From CAMXAS01 sp964442435 (GTDB taxonomy: Bacteria > Bacteroidota > Bacteroidia > Bacteroidales > P3): a stretch of 54,731 nucleotides of DNA. A program made the translations under genes and the position numbers. A model generated the notes under the pieces. That model did no database searches, was not told the origin of the DNA, and worked only from the letters and a program-made list of their open reading frames with translations. Positions 27,858 to 36,126 of this stretch are shown here, one piece after another. How positions within the stretch are numbered: the stretch's first letter is position 1; every line of letters starts with the position of its first letter. Where the stretch lies: the NCBI GenBank assembly GCA_964442435.1, contig CAYTZG010000012.1:1-54731 (forward strand), written 5' to 3'.

Positions 27858-28427
27858 TTAAAATGTCAAACTCAAAGCCACACCACTCGCATCCGGAGCG
27901 GCATAAGGCGCAAATCGAAGATTGGCTTCGCCAATCTGAACTTTTGGCCGGCCCTTGGCCAAAATCCCATCCAAAATATTCCATACATAAAGTGCAGCCG
28001 CACCTGCGATGGATATATTACGGCTCAACTCACAGGTATGGGCGTTGTCGGCGTAAATCTGACGCTGATTCAGGTTATGGGTCCCATTCATTTTGGAAAC
28101 ATATGAAGCCCGCAAGCACTCCGATGCCACAATGCCGCCAATGAACGCCACCTCGCCTACGATAAACCCGACGCCCTTACCTATCTGACCCTTGTATATC
28201 TGCGCATACCCCGGCACAAACACACGGGCGGAAAACGGATAACGTACCTTTTCCTTTGTCATTTCATAGTCGTCGAATGTTTCAACTATCTGCGGCAAAA
28301 GATAGGGCTCATAAGCTACCGGTAATTCAAAATCATACTCACTGATAGGCGGCTCGGAAACGGTTTCTGAGCCGCACGCCATAATCGGGAATAACAGTCC
28401 GATAATGAGAATTGTGCATCTTTTCAT
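27858..28427 (-). CDS. DUF5683-like membrane lipoprotein, first gene of the operon
   Basis: A 189-residue protein with a signal segment ending at Cys18 (FPIMAC), so possibly a lipoprotein. The core has FVPGYAQIYKGQIGKGVGF, then two hydrophobic segments (GFIVGEVAFIGGIVA; AGAAALYVWNILDGILA) bracketing RNISI. This P-G-x-x-Q-x-Y-K-G plus hydrophobic-pair layout is what I associate with DUF5683-type Bacteroidota envelope proteins, but the match is from memory. It starts the operon with the two small lipoproteins, and its promoter appears to have an (AT)8 tract between the -33 and -7 boxes (28479-28512). The leader is about 44 nt. Confidence 0.55.
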   Translation of the reverse strand: MKRCTILIIGLLFPIMACGSETVSEPPISEYDFELPVAYEPYLLPQIVETFDDYEMTKEKVRYPFSARVFVPGYAQIYKGQIGKGVGFIVGEVAFIGGIVASECLRASYVSKMNGTHNLNQRQIYADNAHTCELSRNISIAGAAALYVWNILDGILAKGRPKVQIGEANLRFAPYAAPDASGVALSLTF

Positions 28428-28478
28428 ATTGTTATTGTATTGATTCGTATTTTATCGTGCGTTTCGCTTAATCAGCCG

Positions 28479-28512
28479 CTAAAGTAATATATATATATAT
28501 ATTCTGACCAAA
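28479..28512 (-). promoter_or_regulatory. Promoter with an (AT)8 tract in its spacer, candidate phase switch
   Basis: On the minus strand TTTG (28512-28509) is followed by a 22-nt spacer and TACTTTAG (28486-28479; one mismatch to TAnnTTTG, the same T-to-A change as in TAACTTAG at 12184). Sixteen of the 22 spacer bases are the AT repeat. The other well-formed promoters in this window have 19-20 nt spacers, so removing one AT unit would restore the norm. Confidence 0.5.
28487..28502. repeat. (AT)8 dinucleotide microsatellite
   Basis: Eight uninterrupted AT units (16 bp) in the intergenic region between the lipoprotein operon and the Bro-N gene. It is the longest simple repeat I see in the window. 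Tracts of this kind change length by slipped-strand mispairing. Confidence 0.95.
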
Positions 28513-28531
28513 TTTTTCGGGCACTTTTTCT

Positions 28532-28590
28532 AAAAAAGTTTTCAACAAAACGAACAGAATAGCGTGGAAGTCGGTTTTTGAAACTTTTTT
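28532..28590. repeat. Imperfect inverted repeat in the divergent intergenic region
   Basis: The left arm at 28532-28545 (AAAAAAGTTTTCAA) and the right arm at 28578-28590 (TTGAAACTTTTTT) are reverse complements except for one missing base. They are separated by 32 nt. The arms flank no gene and could be paired operator sites for either divergent gene. Confidence 0.5.
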
Positions 28591-28670
28591 CGTTAAAAGT
28601 CGAGATCAAACGTACATTACTAAAGCCCTGCAGAAAAGGGTCACATTACAAACCTTTAAACAATCTTATC

Positions 28671-29501
28671 ATGCAAAAAGAAAAATTAGACTTGTTTAAC
28701 GACAAAAGCGTGCGCACCATTTGGAGCGAAGAACATGAGAAATGGTATTTCTCAATTGTAGATACCATTGCTGTACTGACCGACAGCGTTGACCCGGCAA
28801 CGTATTGGCGAAAGTTGAAACAACGCTTAAAAGCGGAGGGCAATGAAACCGTGACAGACTGTCACGGTTTGAAACTACAAGCCGCAGACGGCAAGATGCG
28901 ATTGACGGATGTCGCCGATGCCGAACAACTGCTTCGACTTATCCAATCCATCCCCTCGCCTAAGGCCGAACCGTTCAAGGTATGGATGGCACAAGTGGCC
29001 GCCACACGGCTTGACCAGCTGCAAGACCCGGAACTGTCCATCGACCAGGCCGTGGTCGATTACAAGCGGCTCGGCTATTCGGACGCTTGGATTAACCAAC
29101 GCATCCGCAGCATCGAAATCCGAAAGGAGCTGACCGATGAATGGCAGAGAGGCGGCGTTAAGCCTATGCAATACGCCACGCTGACCGACATCATCACCAA
29201 GGAATGGAGCGACTATACGACCAAACAATACAAGGCGTTGAAGAACTTAAAGAAAGAGAACCTGCGCGACCACATGACCAACTTGGAACTGGTGCTGAAC
29301 TCACTGGCCGAGGCCTCGACGACCGAACTCGCCCGCAAACACAATCCCCAAGGGCTTTCCCAAAACGCAACCGTCGCCAAACAAGGCGCGAACGTGGCCA
29401 AAGTGGCCCGCGAGAATCTGGAAAAACAACTCGGGAAACCCGTCGTCTCCGAGCTCAACGCCAAAGATTTGAAGCGCCTCAATCAGGCGACGGAGGAATA
29501 A
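28671..29501 (+). CDS. Bro-N domain protein (phage antirepressor-like, DinD-related)
   Basis: A 276-residue protein from the ATG at 28671 (MQKEKLDLFNDKSVRTIW), which matches the start of the stand-alone Bro-N proteins common in Bacteroides. The N-terminal Bro-N domain (about 5-110) includes WYFSIVDTIAVLTDS, YWRKLKQRLKAEGNE and LTDVADAEQLLRLIQSIPS. The C-terminal half has LTDIITKEWS, TKQYKALKNLKKENLRDHM and a TNLELVLNSLAEASTTE helix, as in the DinD-type branch. Bro-N domains bind DNA in phage antirepressors; the chromosomal copies have no settled function. Codons 59-67 contain a perfect palindrome (28846-28870). No terminator is clear for the plus strand, and I found no promoter of the standard form upstream. 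Confidence 0.8.
   Translation: MQKEKLDLFNDKSVRTIWSEEHEKWYFSIVDTIAVLTDSVDPATYWRKLKQRLKAEGNETVTDCHGLKLQAADGKMRLTDVADAEQLLRLIQSIPSPKAEPFKVWMAQVAATRLDQLQDPELSIDQAVVDYKRLGYSDAWINQRIRSIEIRKELTDEWQRGGVKPMQYATLTDIITKEWSDYTTKQYKALKNLKKENLRDHMTNLELVLNSLAEASTTELARKHNPQGLSQNATVAKQGANVAKVARENLEKQLGKPVVSELNAKDLKRLNQATEE
28846..28870. repeat. Perfect 12-bp-arm palindrome inside the Bro-N gene
   Basis: AAACCGTGACAG (28846-28857), one central A, and CTGTCACGGTTT (28859-28870) are exact reverse complements. The site lies within the codons for ETVTDCHG of the Bro-N domain. It may be an operator for the gene's own product or form an mRNA hairpin. Confidence 0.85.
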
Positions 29502-29540
29502 TAAAAAGGGGCTACGCAACGCAAGGTTGAACAGCCCCTT
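29502..29540 (-). terminator. Terminator after aspS (end of the long minus-strand run)
   Basis: An 8-bp stem (AAGGGGCT at 29506-29513 with AGCCCCTT at 29533-29540), with a smaller CAAC/GTTG stem inside the loop. Read on the minus strand it ends in a run of five T's; on the plus strand there is no T-run, so it serves aspS rather than the Bro-N gene. Confidence 0.75.
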
Positions 29541-29583
29541 GGGGTTATCGGGCGGAAGCGCCCGGCGGCCATGTGGCTATCGG

Positions 29584-31338
29584 CTACTTGACCGTTTTTA
29601 TCTTCAGCTCGTCTAACTGCGCCTGCGCGATGGTGGAAGGCGCGTCCAGCATCGTGTCACGCCCCGCGTTGTTCTTCGGGAACGCGATGAAGTCGCGGAT
29701 GCTCTCGGCCCCGCCGAACAGCGAGCAGAGACGGTCGAAGCCGAACGCGATACCGCCGTGGGGCGGTGCGCCGTATTCAAACGCCCCCATCAGGAAGCCG
29801 AACTGCAACTGGGCCTCCTCGTCGCTGAAGCCCAACGCGCGGAACATACGATTCTGCAAATCGCGGTCGTGGATACGGATGGAGCCGCCGCCCACTTCCA
29901 CGCCGTTGATGACCATGTCATAGGCGTTGGCGCGCACCGCCCCCGGATCGCTCTCCAACAGGGCTTCGTCCTCCGGCTTGGGCGACGTGAACGGGTGGTG
30001 CATGGCAAAGAAACGCTGCGCCTCTTCGTCCCATTCCAACAGCGGGAAATCGACAACCCACAGCAGTTTGTAGTTCTGCGGATCGCGCAGCCCCAAGCGG
30101 CTGCCCATCTCCAGACGCAACTGGCCGAGCGCGACCTGCGTCTTGCGCGTGGCGCCACAGAGTATCAACACCAAATCGCCGGCCTTGGCTTCCGCCGCAG
30201 CGGCCGCCGCCTGAATCTGCTGGGGCGTATAGTATTTGTCGATGGACGACTTGAACGTGCCGTCGGGCAGGCATTTGATATACATGAGGCCGGACGCCCC
30301 CACCTGCGGACGTTTCACGAAATCGGTAAGTTCATCCAACTGCTTGCGCGTATATTCGGCCGCCCCCGGCACCGCAATGGCGCCTATCCATTCGGCCTGA
30401 TCCAGCACGCTGAAAACGCCCTGTTTCAGCACGGCGTTCAACGGCTTGAAGCGCATATCGAAACGGATATCGGGCTTGTCGGAGCCGTAGTTTTCCATGG
30501 CCTCCTTCCACGTCATGCGCGGCAGCGGGTCTATGTCGATGCCTTTCTCTTTCTTGAACAGATGCGCAATAAGGCCTTCGAACGTGGAGAGCACGTCTTC
30601 CTGCGTCACGAACGACATCTCGCAGTCGAGTTGCGTAAACTCTGGCTGACGGTCGGCGCGCAAATCCTCGTCGCGGAAACAGCGCACCAACTGGAAATAG
30701 CGGTCGAAGCCCGACACCATGAGCAACTGCTTCAACGTCTGCGGTGACTGCGGCAGCGCGTAGAACTCGCCTTCGTTCATGCGGGACGGCACGACGAAAT
30801 CGCGCGCGCCCTCGGGCGTGGACTTGACGAGGAAGGGCGTCTCCACTTCCATAAAGCCGAGCCCGTTCATATAGTTGCGGATTTCGATGCCCAGACGGTG
30901 GCGCATCTCCATATTGGAACGCACGCAGGCGCGGCGCAGGTCGAGATAACGGTACTTCATGCGCAGTTCATCGCCGCCGTCGGTATTGTCCTCTATCGTG
31001 AAAGGCGGCGTCTTGGAACGGTTGAGCACCTCCAAACGCGTAACCTCCACTTCGATGTCGCCCGTGGGTAGCTTGGGGTTCTTGTTGCTGCGTTCCAGCA
31101 CCTTGCCGTCCACCCGGATGACGCATTCGCGTCCCAGTTCCCGGATGCGGCCGCAGAGCGCGGCATCGGTCTCCATATTGAACACCAACTGCGTGATGCC
31201 GTAACGGTCACGCAAATCGACGAACGTCATGCCGCCCAAGTCGCGGCTACGTTGAATCCAACCGCAAAGCGTCACGGCGGCGCCAACGTCCGTCAGGCGC
31301 AACGCGCCGTTGGTATGGGTTCTATAGGCTGTCTTCAT
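29584..31338 (-). CDS. aspS: Aspartate-tRNA ligase
   Basis: A 584-residue class II synthetase that charges tRNA-Asp. The N-terminal OB-fold anticodon domain covers about 1-105 (TLCGWIQRSRDLGGMTFVDLRD). The catalytic core has TPEGARDFVVPSR at 174-186, PQSPQ at 197-201, motif 2 (FDRYFQLVRCFRDE, 211-224) and motif 3 (GGIAFGFDRL, about 528-537). The GAD insertion domain of the bacterial type lies between. Length and layout are normal for the bacterial enzyme. It is the last gene of a twelve-gene minus-strand run, 18 nt after gpmA, and is followed by a terminator at 29502-29540. Confidence 0.97.
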   Translation of the reverse strand: MKTAYRTHTNGALRLTDVGAAVTLCGWIQRSRDLGGMTFVDLRDRYGITQLVFNMETDAALCGRIRELGRECVIRVDGKVLERSNKNPKLPTGDIEVEVTRLEVLNRSKTPPFTIEDNTDGGDELRMKYRYLDLRRACVRSNMEMRHRLGIEIRNYMNGLGFMEVETPFLVKSTPEGARDFVVPSRMNEGEFYALPQSPQTLKQLLMVSGFDRYFQLVRCFRDEDLRADRQPEFTQLDCEMSFVTQEDVLSTFEGLIAHLFKKEKGIDIDPLPRMTWKEAMENYGSDKPDIRFDMRFKPLNAVLKQGVFSVLDQAEWIGAIAVPGAAEYTRKQLDELTDFVKRPQVGASGLMYIKCLPDGTFKSSIDKYYTPQQIQAAAAAAEAKAGDLVLILCGATRKTQVALGQLRLEMGSRLGLRDPQNYKLLWVVDFPLLEWDEEAQRFFAMHHPFTSPKPEDEALLESDPGAVRANAYDMVINGVEVGGGSIRIHDRDLQNRMFRALGFSDEEAQLQFGFLMGAFEYGAPPHGGIAFGFDRLCSLFGGAESIRDFIAFPKNNAGRDTMLDAPSTIAQAQLDELKIKTVK

Positions 31339-31356
31339 ATCCTCTTTTTTTCTCGG

Positions 31357-32103
31357 TTATTTCGCTTTGCCCTGATTGGCCACGGCCTCCATCAGCGCCT
31401 TGATTTTCTCGGGGTCGCCCAAGAAACGGTCTTCCACAAGGTTCATGTTGTCGTCGAACACGAACAGATAGGGCACGGCCGTAGGCAGGTTCAGCGAGAT
31501 GATGTCGTTATCGGAAATGTGCTTGATATGCTTGATGATGCCGCGCAATGAATTGCCGTGTGCCGCAATGATAATCTCGTCGCGCGTCTTCAACGACGGC
31601 ACGATTGTGTTTTCCCAATAGGGCACGATGCGGTTGACCGTATGAATCAGGGCTTCCGTCAGCGGCAAATCGGCGCGATCCACCTGACGGTAGCACGCCG
31701 CCTGATACGGGCTGCGTTCATCATCGGGGGCCAGGGCCGTGGGCGCCACATCGTAGCTGCGCCGCCAGATCTTGACCTGCTCGTCGCCATACTTGGCCGC
31801 CGTCTCAGCCTTATTGAGGCCTTGCAACATACCGTAATGCTTCTCGTTGAGCCGCCAATTCTTTTCTTCGGGAATCCACAGCTGGTCCATTTCCTCCAAT
31901 ACCGTATGCAGGGTCTTGATGGCTCTCTTCAGATAAGACGTGTAGGCCATATCGAAATGAAATCCCTCCGCTTTGAGCAGACGGCCGGCTTCCTTGGCTT
32001 CTTCCACGCCCTGCGGGCTCAAATCCACATCGGTCCAACCCGTAAAACGATTTTCCTTGTTCCATACGCTCTCGCCGTGGCGGAGCAACACTACTTTCTT
32101 CAT
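31357..32103 (-). CDS. gpmA: 2,3-bisphosphoglycerate-dependent phosphoglycerate mutase
   Basis: A 248-residue glycolytic enzyme interconverting 3- and 2-phosphoglycerate through a phosphohistidine. LLRHGES places the phosphorylated His at 9; RFTGWTDVDLS follows at 19-29; Glu87 in RLNEKHYG is the expected acid/base residue; His182 in AHGNSLRG is the second active-site histidine. This is the cofactor-dependent family, not the Mn-dependent GpmI. It is 22 nt downstream of the merR-type gene and 18 nt upstream of aspS. Confidence 0.96.
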   Translation of the reverse strand: MKKVVLLRHGESVWNKENRFTGWTDVDLSPQGVEEAKEAGRLLKAEGFHFDMAYTSYLKRAIKTLHTVLEEMDQLWIPEEKNWRLNEKHYGMLQGLNKAETAAKYGDEQVKIWRRSYDVAPTALAPDDERSPYQAACYRQVDRADLPLTEALIHTVNRIVPYWENTIVPSLKTRDEIIIAAHGNSLRGIIKHIKHISDNDIISLNLPTAVPYLFVFDDNMNLVEDRFLGDPEKIKALMEAVANQGKAK

Positions 32104-32125
32104 ACTGCTTCTTGCTTATATATCG

Positions 32126-32482
32126 TTACAAACTATCCTTCAAATCCGTCAGAAACTTGCGCACACGGTGCAGGCGCTGCAACAGTTCCTCCTCGGCCGT
32201 GCCTTCCGCCAGGGGCTTTTCCTTGAGCTTGTCTTTGGCGCCCTGCAACGTGTAGCCCTCTTCCTTGACCCAATGGTAAATCTTGTGGAAATAGGCGACG
32301 TCGGTGGGCGTGAACAGACGGTTGCCCTTGCGGTTACGGCGCGGCGATATGGCCTCGAACTCCTTGTCCCAGAACCGAATCAGGGAGGTGTTGACGTTGA
32401 ACATCGCGGCCACCTCGCCGATGGTGTAGAACAACTTGCCGTCGGCCTTGGGTTCCATATTGTTTTCAGCCATTTCTTCCAT
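32126..32482 (-). CDS. MerR-family transcriptional regulator
   Basis: A 118-residue protein with a MerR winged helix-turn-helix at about 17-85: FYTIGEVAAMFNVNTSLIRFWDKEF, then RNRKGNRLFTPTDVAYFHKIY. The C-terminal helix is short and has no cysteine cluster, so there is no sign of metal sensing. The second ATG (residue 4) or the one at residue 9 could also be used. It starts 3 nt after the M23 peptidase gene. Neither its target nor its effector can be told from sequence. Confidence 0.88.
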   Translation of the reverse strand: MEEMAENNMEPKADGKLFYTIGEVAAMFNVNTSLIRFWDKEFEAISPRRNRKGNRLFTPTDVAYFHKIYHWVKEEGYTLQGAKDKLKEKPLAEGTAEEELLQRLHRVRKFLTDLKDSL

Positions 32483-32485
32483 ACG

Positions 32486-33457
32486 CTACGACAGACTCTG
32501 GTTGATTTCGCGCGATTTCTCCAAAATTTCGAGATATTCTTCGGGCGAAATGCCGATAAAGAAATAATAGACGGGGTTGACCTGCTTGCCGTTGACGTGC
32601 ACTTCGTAGTGCAGGTGCGGCCCGGTGGCGTAACCGCTCGTGCCCACGGTGCCGAGCTGGGTACCGCGCTTGACCTTCATGCCCTGACGCACCGTCAGTT
32701 TATCCATGTGGGCGTAAAGCGTCTTGTAGCCGAAGCCGTGATCGACGACACAGCAGACGCCATAACCCGTATATCCTTTCATGTTGTTCCCCGCCTTTTC
32801 CACGACGCCATCGCCCGTGGCATAAATGGGCACGCCGCGCGCGGCCGTGATGTCGATGCCCGTATGCGGACGCAGATTTTTGAATATCGGGTGGTAGCGC
32901 GGCCCGAAACCGGACACGACGCGCCCTTCATTCTTGTTAATCGGCAGGATGGCCGGCATATGCTGCAAGCGCTCCTCCTTGGTCTTGGCCATTGTATATA
33001 TCGAATCCAAGGATACCGACTGCGCGTAGATGGCCGAAGCCAAAGCATCGGTTTTATAAGACGTTTCGCTGATAATCTGCCCCAACGCATTGTCGGTGTA
33101 ATGGCTGTAGTCGCGATACAGTTCCTTGGTCTGATGCGGCGGCTCGGCATCGAAAATGATGCGGTACAGGTTGCGGTCGCGCTGCTGCAGGTCTTCCAAC
33201 ACTTCGGTCAGCTGATCCAAGCGCCGGTCAAGATAGCGGTACTGCACCGCGCTTTCGTACAAATCGCGGCGGATGCGCCTTTCCTTGGGGCCTTCGAGAA
33301 AATAATACGACACGAGCAACGCCAGCCCGAAAAACAACGCGGCCGTAAGCACATAGCCCGACAGCTTCAACAGACGTTCGCCCCAAGTCGGTTTGTGCTG
33401 GGTGACCGTCAGCGAAGACGCATCGATATAAAGCCGTTCTTTCTTCTTGCCGCGCAT
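32486..33457 (-). CDS. Membrane-anchored M23 peptidase (LytM/LasA-type)
   Basis: A 323-residue protein with a cytoplasmic basic start, one membrane helix at about 34-53, a coiled-coil-like segment (about 58-105) and a C-terminal M23 zinc endopeptidase domain. Zinc ligands are visible: His198 and Asp202 in HTGID, His283 in HLHYE (281-285), with His250 in LYAHM as the second active-site histidine. All catalytic residues are present, so it should cut peptidoglycan cross-bridges in the periplasm and act in growth or division rather than as an inactive EnvC-type activator. It sits 12 nt after alaS. Confidence 0.93.
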   Translation of the reverse strand: MRGKKKERLYIDASSLTVTQHKPTWGERLLKLSGYVLTAALFFGLALLVSYYFLEGPKERRIRRDLYESAVQYRYLDRRLDQLTEVLEDLQQRDRNLYRIIFDAEPPHQTKELYRDYSHYTDNALGQIISETSYKTDALASAIYAQSVSLDSIYTMAKTKEERLQHMPAILPINKNEGRVVSGFGPRYHPIFKNLRPHTGIDITAARGVPIYATGDGVVEKAGNNMKGYTGYGVCCVVDHGFGYKTLYAHMDKLTVRQGMKVKRGTQLGTVGTSGYATGPHLHYEVHVNGKQVNPVYYFFIGISPEEYLEILEKSREINQSLS

Positions 33458-33469
33458 GGGGTTTCGGTT

Positions 33470-36112
33470 TTAGGCGTTCGGGCCCGCCTGCAGTTTGTTC
33501 AACAACGTATCGACCACCACCTTCAAGCCGTCTTCCTTGTTGCCGACAGCCGACGCGAAGAAGGGCTGGCCGCCGCCGCTGCCGTCTATCTCCGACGCCA
33601 CTTCGCCGATGAGTTTACCGGCATGGTAGCCCCGCTTGACGAGTTCGTCGCCAATCATCAGGAATACGCTCGGCTTGCCGTCACTCTTGCCCGTGATGAG
33701 GCATATCCCGTTTGACAGCGGTTTGCGGAGCGCGGTGCAAAGGTTACGGCTGATGGCCGCCGGGTAGTCGCGTTCGATGCGGATAAGCGGCATATCGCCA
33801 AGCTGTTCCTGACGTTCAAGCCAATATTCGGTCAGATGACGCACCCGGTCGTTGATGTGCATCTCTATTTCTTTCTTCATCTTGCTGTGGCCGTCCAGCA
33901 TCTTCTTAAGGCCGACGAGCACGTCCGGACTCCGGAGCGTTTCCTTGATTTCCTGATACGTATCGACGATGTCGAACAGGTAGCGTTGCGCCGCGCCGGC
34001 CGCCACGGCCTCGATACGCCGCACGCCGGCCGCTACCGCGCCCTCGCTCACGATTTTGAACACGCCGATTTCGCCCGTCGTCTTGACATGGGTACCGCCG
34101 CAGAGTTCCACCGACGGCCCGTATTGGATAACGCGCACCTTGTCGCCGTACTTTTCGCTGAACAAGGCCATCGCGCCCAAAGCCCGCGCCTCGTCGATGG
34201 GCACCTCCCGCCTTTCCGTCAACAGCAGGTTCTGCCGTATCATGTGGTTGACGCGGTTTTCCACCTCGCGGATTTCCTCAGGCGTCATTTTCTGAAAATG
34301 CGAGAAGTCGAAGCGCAACGAGATTTCGTTGACCTGCGAGCCTTTCTGTTCCACGTGCGTGCCCAACACCTCGCGCAAAGCGTGGTGCATGAGGTGCGTG
34401 GACGTATGGTGACAGGCCGTCTGACGGCGCAGCCCCTCTTCCACCACGAGCATGAAACGCGCCGACGGTTCGGCCGGCAGGCGGTCGGTCCAATGGATGA
34501 TGAGTTTGTTTTCCTTGCGGGTATCGCGCACTTCGATGCGTTCGGTCTCGGTGCCGTCGGCCGCCAGGGACGCGATATAGCCCCGGTCGCCGGCCTGACC
34601 GCCGGACTCGGCGTAAAACGGCGTCTGCTCGAATACGAGCTGATATTGTTCCTTGCCCTTCTTGTTGACCCGACGGTAACGCAACAGCCGGCTTTCCACC
34701 TTCAAATCGTCGTAGCCGACAAAGCGGCACTCGCCGCCCGTATGCACGTCCACCCAGTCGTCGGACGTTACCTCGGCCGCGTTGCGCGAACGGTCTTTCT
34801 GCTGTTGCAGGCATTTTTCAAATTCGGGCAGGTTGACGCTCATGCCCTGCTCTTTGAGTATCAATTCGGTCAAGTCTATCGGGAAGCCGTAGGTATCGTA
34901 AAGCGTAAACGCGTCTTCGCCGCTGATTTCCGTTTTACGCTGCGAGCGGGCCTTGTCCATGACCTGATTCAACAGCTTGATACCGGTTTCCAACGTTTTG
35001 AGGAACGCGTTTTCCTCTTCCTCCACCACCCGTTCGATGAGCGACTGCTGGCGGCACAGTTCGGGGAAGGCCGCGCCCATCTGGTCGCAGAGCACCTGCA
35101 CGAGCTTGTGGATGAACGCCTCCTTGAGGCCGAGGAACGTGTAACCGTAGCGGACGGCGCGGCGCAGGATGCGGCGGATGACGTAGCCGGCCTTGTTGTT
35201 GGACGGCAACTGCCCGTCGGCGATGGCGAACGAAACGGCACGCACGTGGTCGGCGATGACGCGCATCGCGATGTCGGCCTCCTGTTCCTTGCCGTAGGTC
35301 TTGCCCGCCATGCGCGCGATGGCCGTCAACAGCGGCTGGAACACGTCGGTGTCGTAGTTGGAGCGTTTGTCCTGCAACACCATGCAGAGCCGCTCGAAGC
35401 CCATGCCCGTATCGACGTGCTTGTTGGGCAGTTCTTCCAAGTGCCCGTCGGCCTTGCGGTTGAACTGCATGAACACGAGGTTCCATATTTCGATGACCTG
35501 CGGATGGTCGTGGTTGACGAGGTCTTTGCCCGGCACGGCCGCCTTTTCTTCCGGCGTGCGGATATCGACGTGGATTTCGGAGCAGGGGCCGCAGGGGCCG
35601 GTCTCGCCCATTTCCCAGAAATTGTCTTTCTTGTTGCCGAACAGGATGCGGTCTTCCGAAACGTGTTCAAGCCAGTAGTTGTAGGCCTCCATGTCCTTGG
35701 CCGTACCGTCTTTCTCGTCGCCGCCGAAGACCGTCACGTAGAGGCAGTCTTTGTTTATGCCCACGGTTTCGGTCAGGAACTCCCAGGCGAACGCGATGGC
35801 CTCTTTCTTGAAGTAATCGCCGAACGACCAGTTGCCCAGCATTTCGAACATCGTGTGGTGGTACGTGTCGTGCCCAACTTCTTCCAAGTCGTTGTGCTTG
35901 CCCGACACGCGGAGGCATTTCTGACTGTCGGCCACGCGCGGCCACTGCCGCGGCATATTGCCGAGAAAGATATCCTTGAACTGGTTCATGCCCGCGTTCG
36001 TGAACATCAACGTGGGGTCGTTCTTGATGACCATCGGGGCCGAGGGCACGATATGATGGCCTTTTTGCGTGAAGAACGCCAGAAAGGCCGCGCGGATTTC
36101 CTGTGAAGTCAT
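33470..36112 (-). CDS. alaS: Alanine-tRNA ligase
   Basis: An 880-residue class II synthetase. I chose the ATG at 36112 (MTSQEIRAAFLAFF), the usual AlaRS start; the in-frame extension upstream would overlap the gph gene. The aminoacylation core includes PTLMFTNAGMNQFKDIFLG and TGPCGPCSEIH. The editing domain has the metal-binding pairs HTSTH (His569, His573) and CGGTH (Cys671, His675). The C-terminal domain ends with DGSGGGQPFFASA. It removes Ser and Gly mischarged onto tRNA-Ala. It is 14 nt after gph and 12 nt before the M23 gene. Confidence 0.97.
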   Translation of the reverse strand: MTSQEIRAAFLAFFTQKGHHIVPSAPMVIKNDPTLMFTNAGMNQFKDIFLGNMPRQWPRVADSQKCLRVSGKHNDLEEVGHDTYHHTMFEMLGNWSFGDYFKKEAIAFAWEFLTETVGINKDCLYVTVFGGDEKDGTAKDMEAYNYWLEHVSEDRILFGNKKDNFWEMGETGPCGPCSEIHVDIRTPEEKAAVPGKDLVNHDHPQVIEIWNLVFMQFNRKADGHLEELPNKHVDTGMGFERLCMVLQDKRSNYDTDVFQPLLTAIARMAGKTYGKEQEADIAMRVIADHVRAVSFAIADGQLPSNNKAGYVIRRILRRAVRYGYTFLGLKEAFIHKLVQVLCDQMGAAFPELCRQQSLIERVVEEEENAFLKTLETGIKLLNQVMDKARSQRKTEISGEDAFTLYDTYGFPIDLTELILKEQGMSVNLPEFEKCLQQQKDRSRNAAEVTSDDWVDVHTGGECRFVGYDDLKVESRLLRYRRVNKKGKEQYQLVFEQTPFYAESGGQAGDRGYIASLAADGTETERIEVRDTRKENKLIIHWTDRLPAEPSARFMLVVEEGLRRQTACHHTSTHLMHHALREVLGTHVEQKGSQVNEISLRFDFSHFQKMTPEEIREVENRVNHMIRQNLLLTERREVPIDEARALGAMALFSEKYGDKVRVIQYGPSVELCGGTHVKTTGEIGVFKIVSEGAVAAGVRRIEAVAAGAAQRYLFDIVDTYQEIKETLRSPDVLVGLKKMLDGHSKMKKEIEMHINDRVRHLTEYWLERQEQLGDMPLIRIERDYPAAISRNLCTALRKPLSNGICLITGKSDGKPSVFLMIGDELVKRGYHAGKLIGEVASEIDGSGGGQPFFASAVGNKEDGLKVVVDTLLNKLQAGPNA

Positions 36113-36126
36113 ATTTTTCGTATAAT

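Noticed and set aside
27704..28144. 146-codon plus-strand frame across the lipoprotein operon
   Set aside because: Antisense to two genes with clear signal segments and domains; its own product has no motif.
33836..36106. 756-codon open frame on the plus strand
   Set aside because: Fully antisense to alaS, with no recognisable domain.
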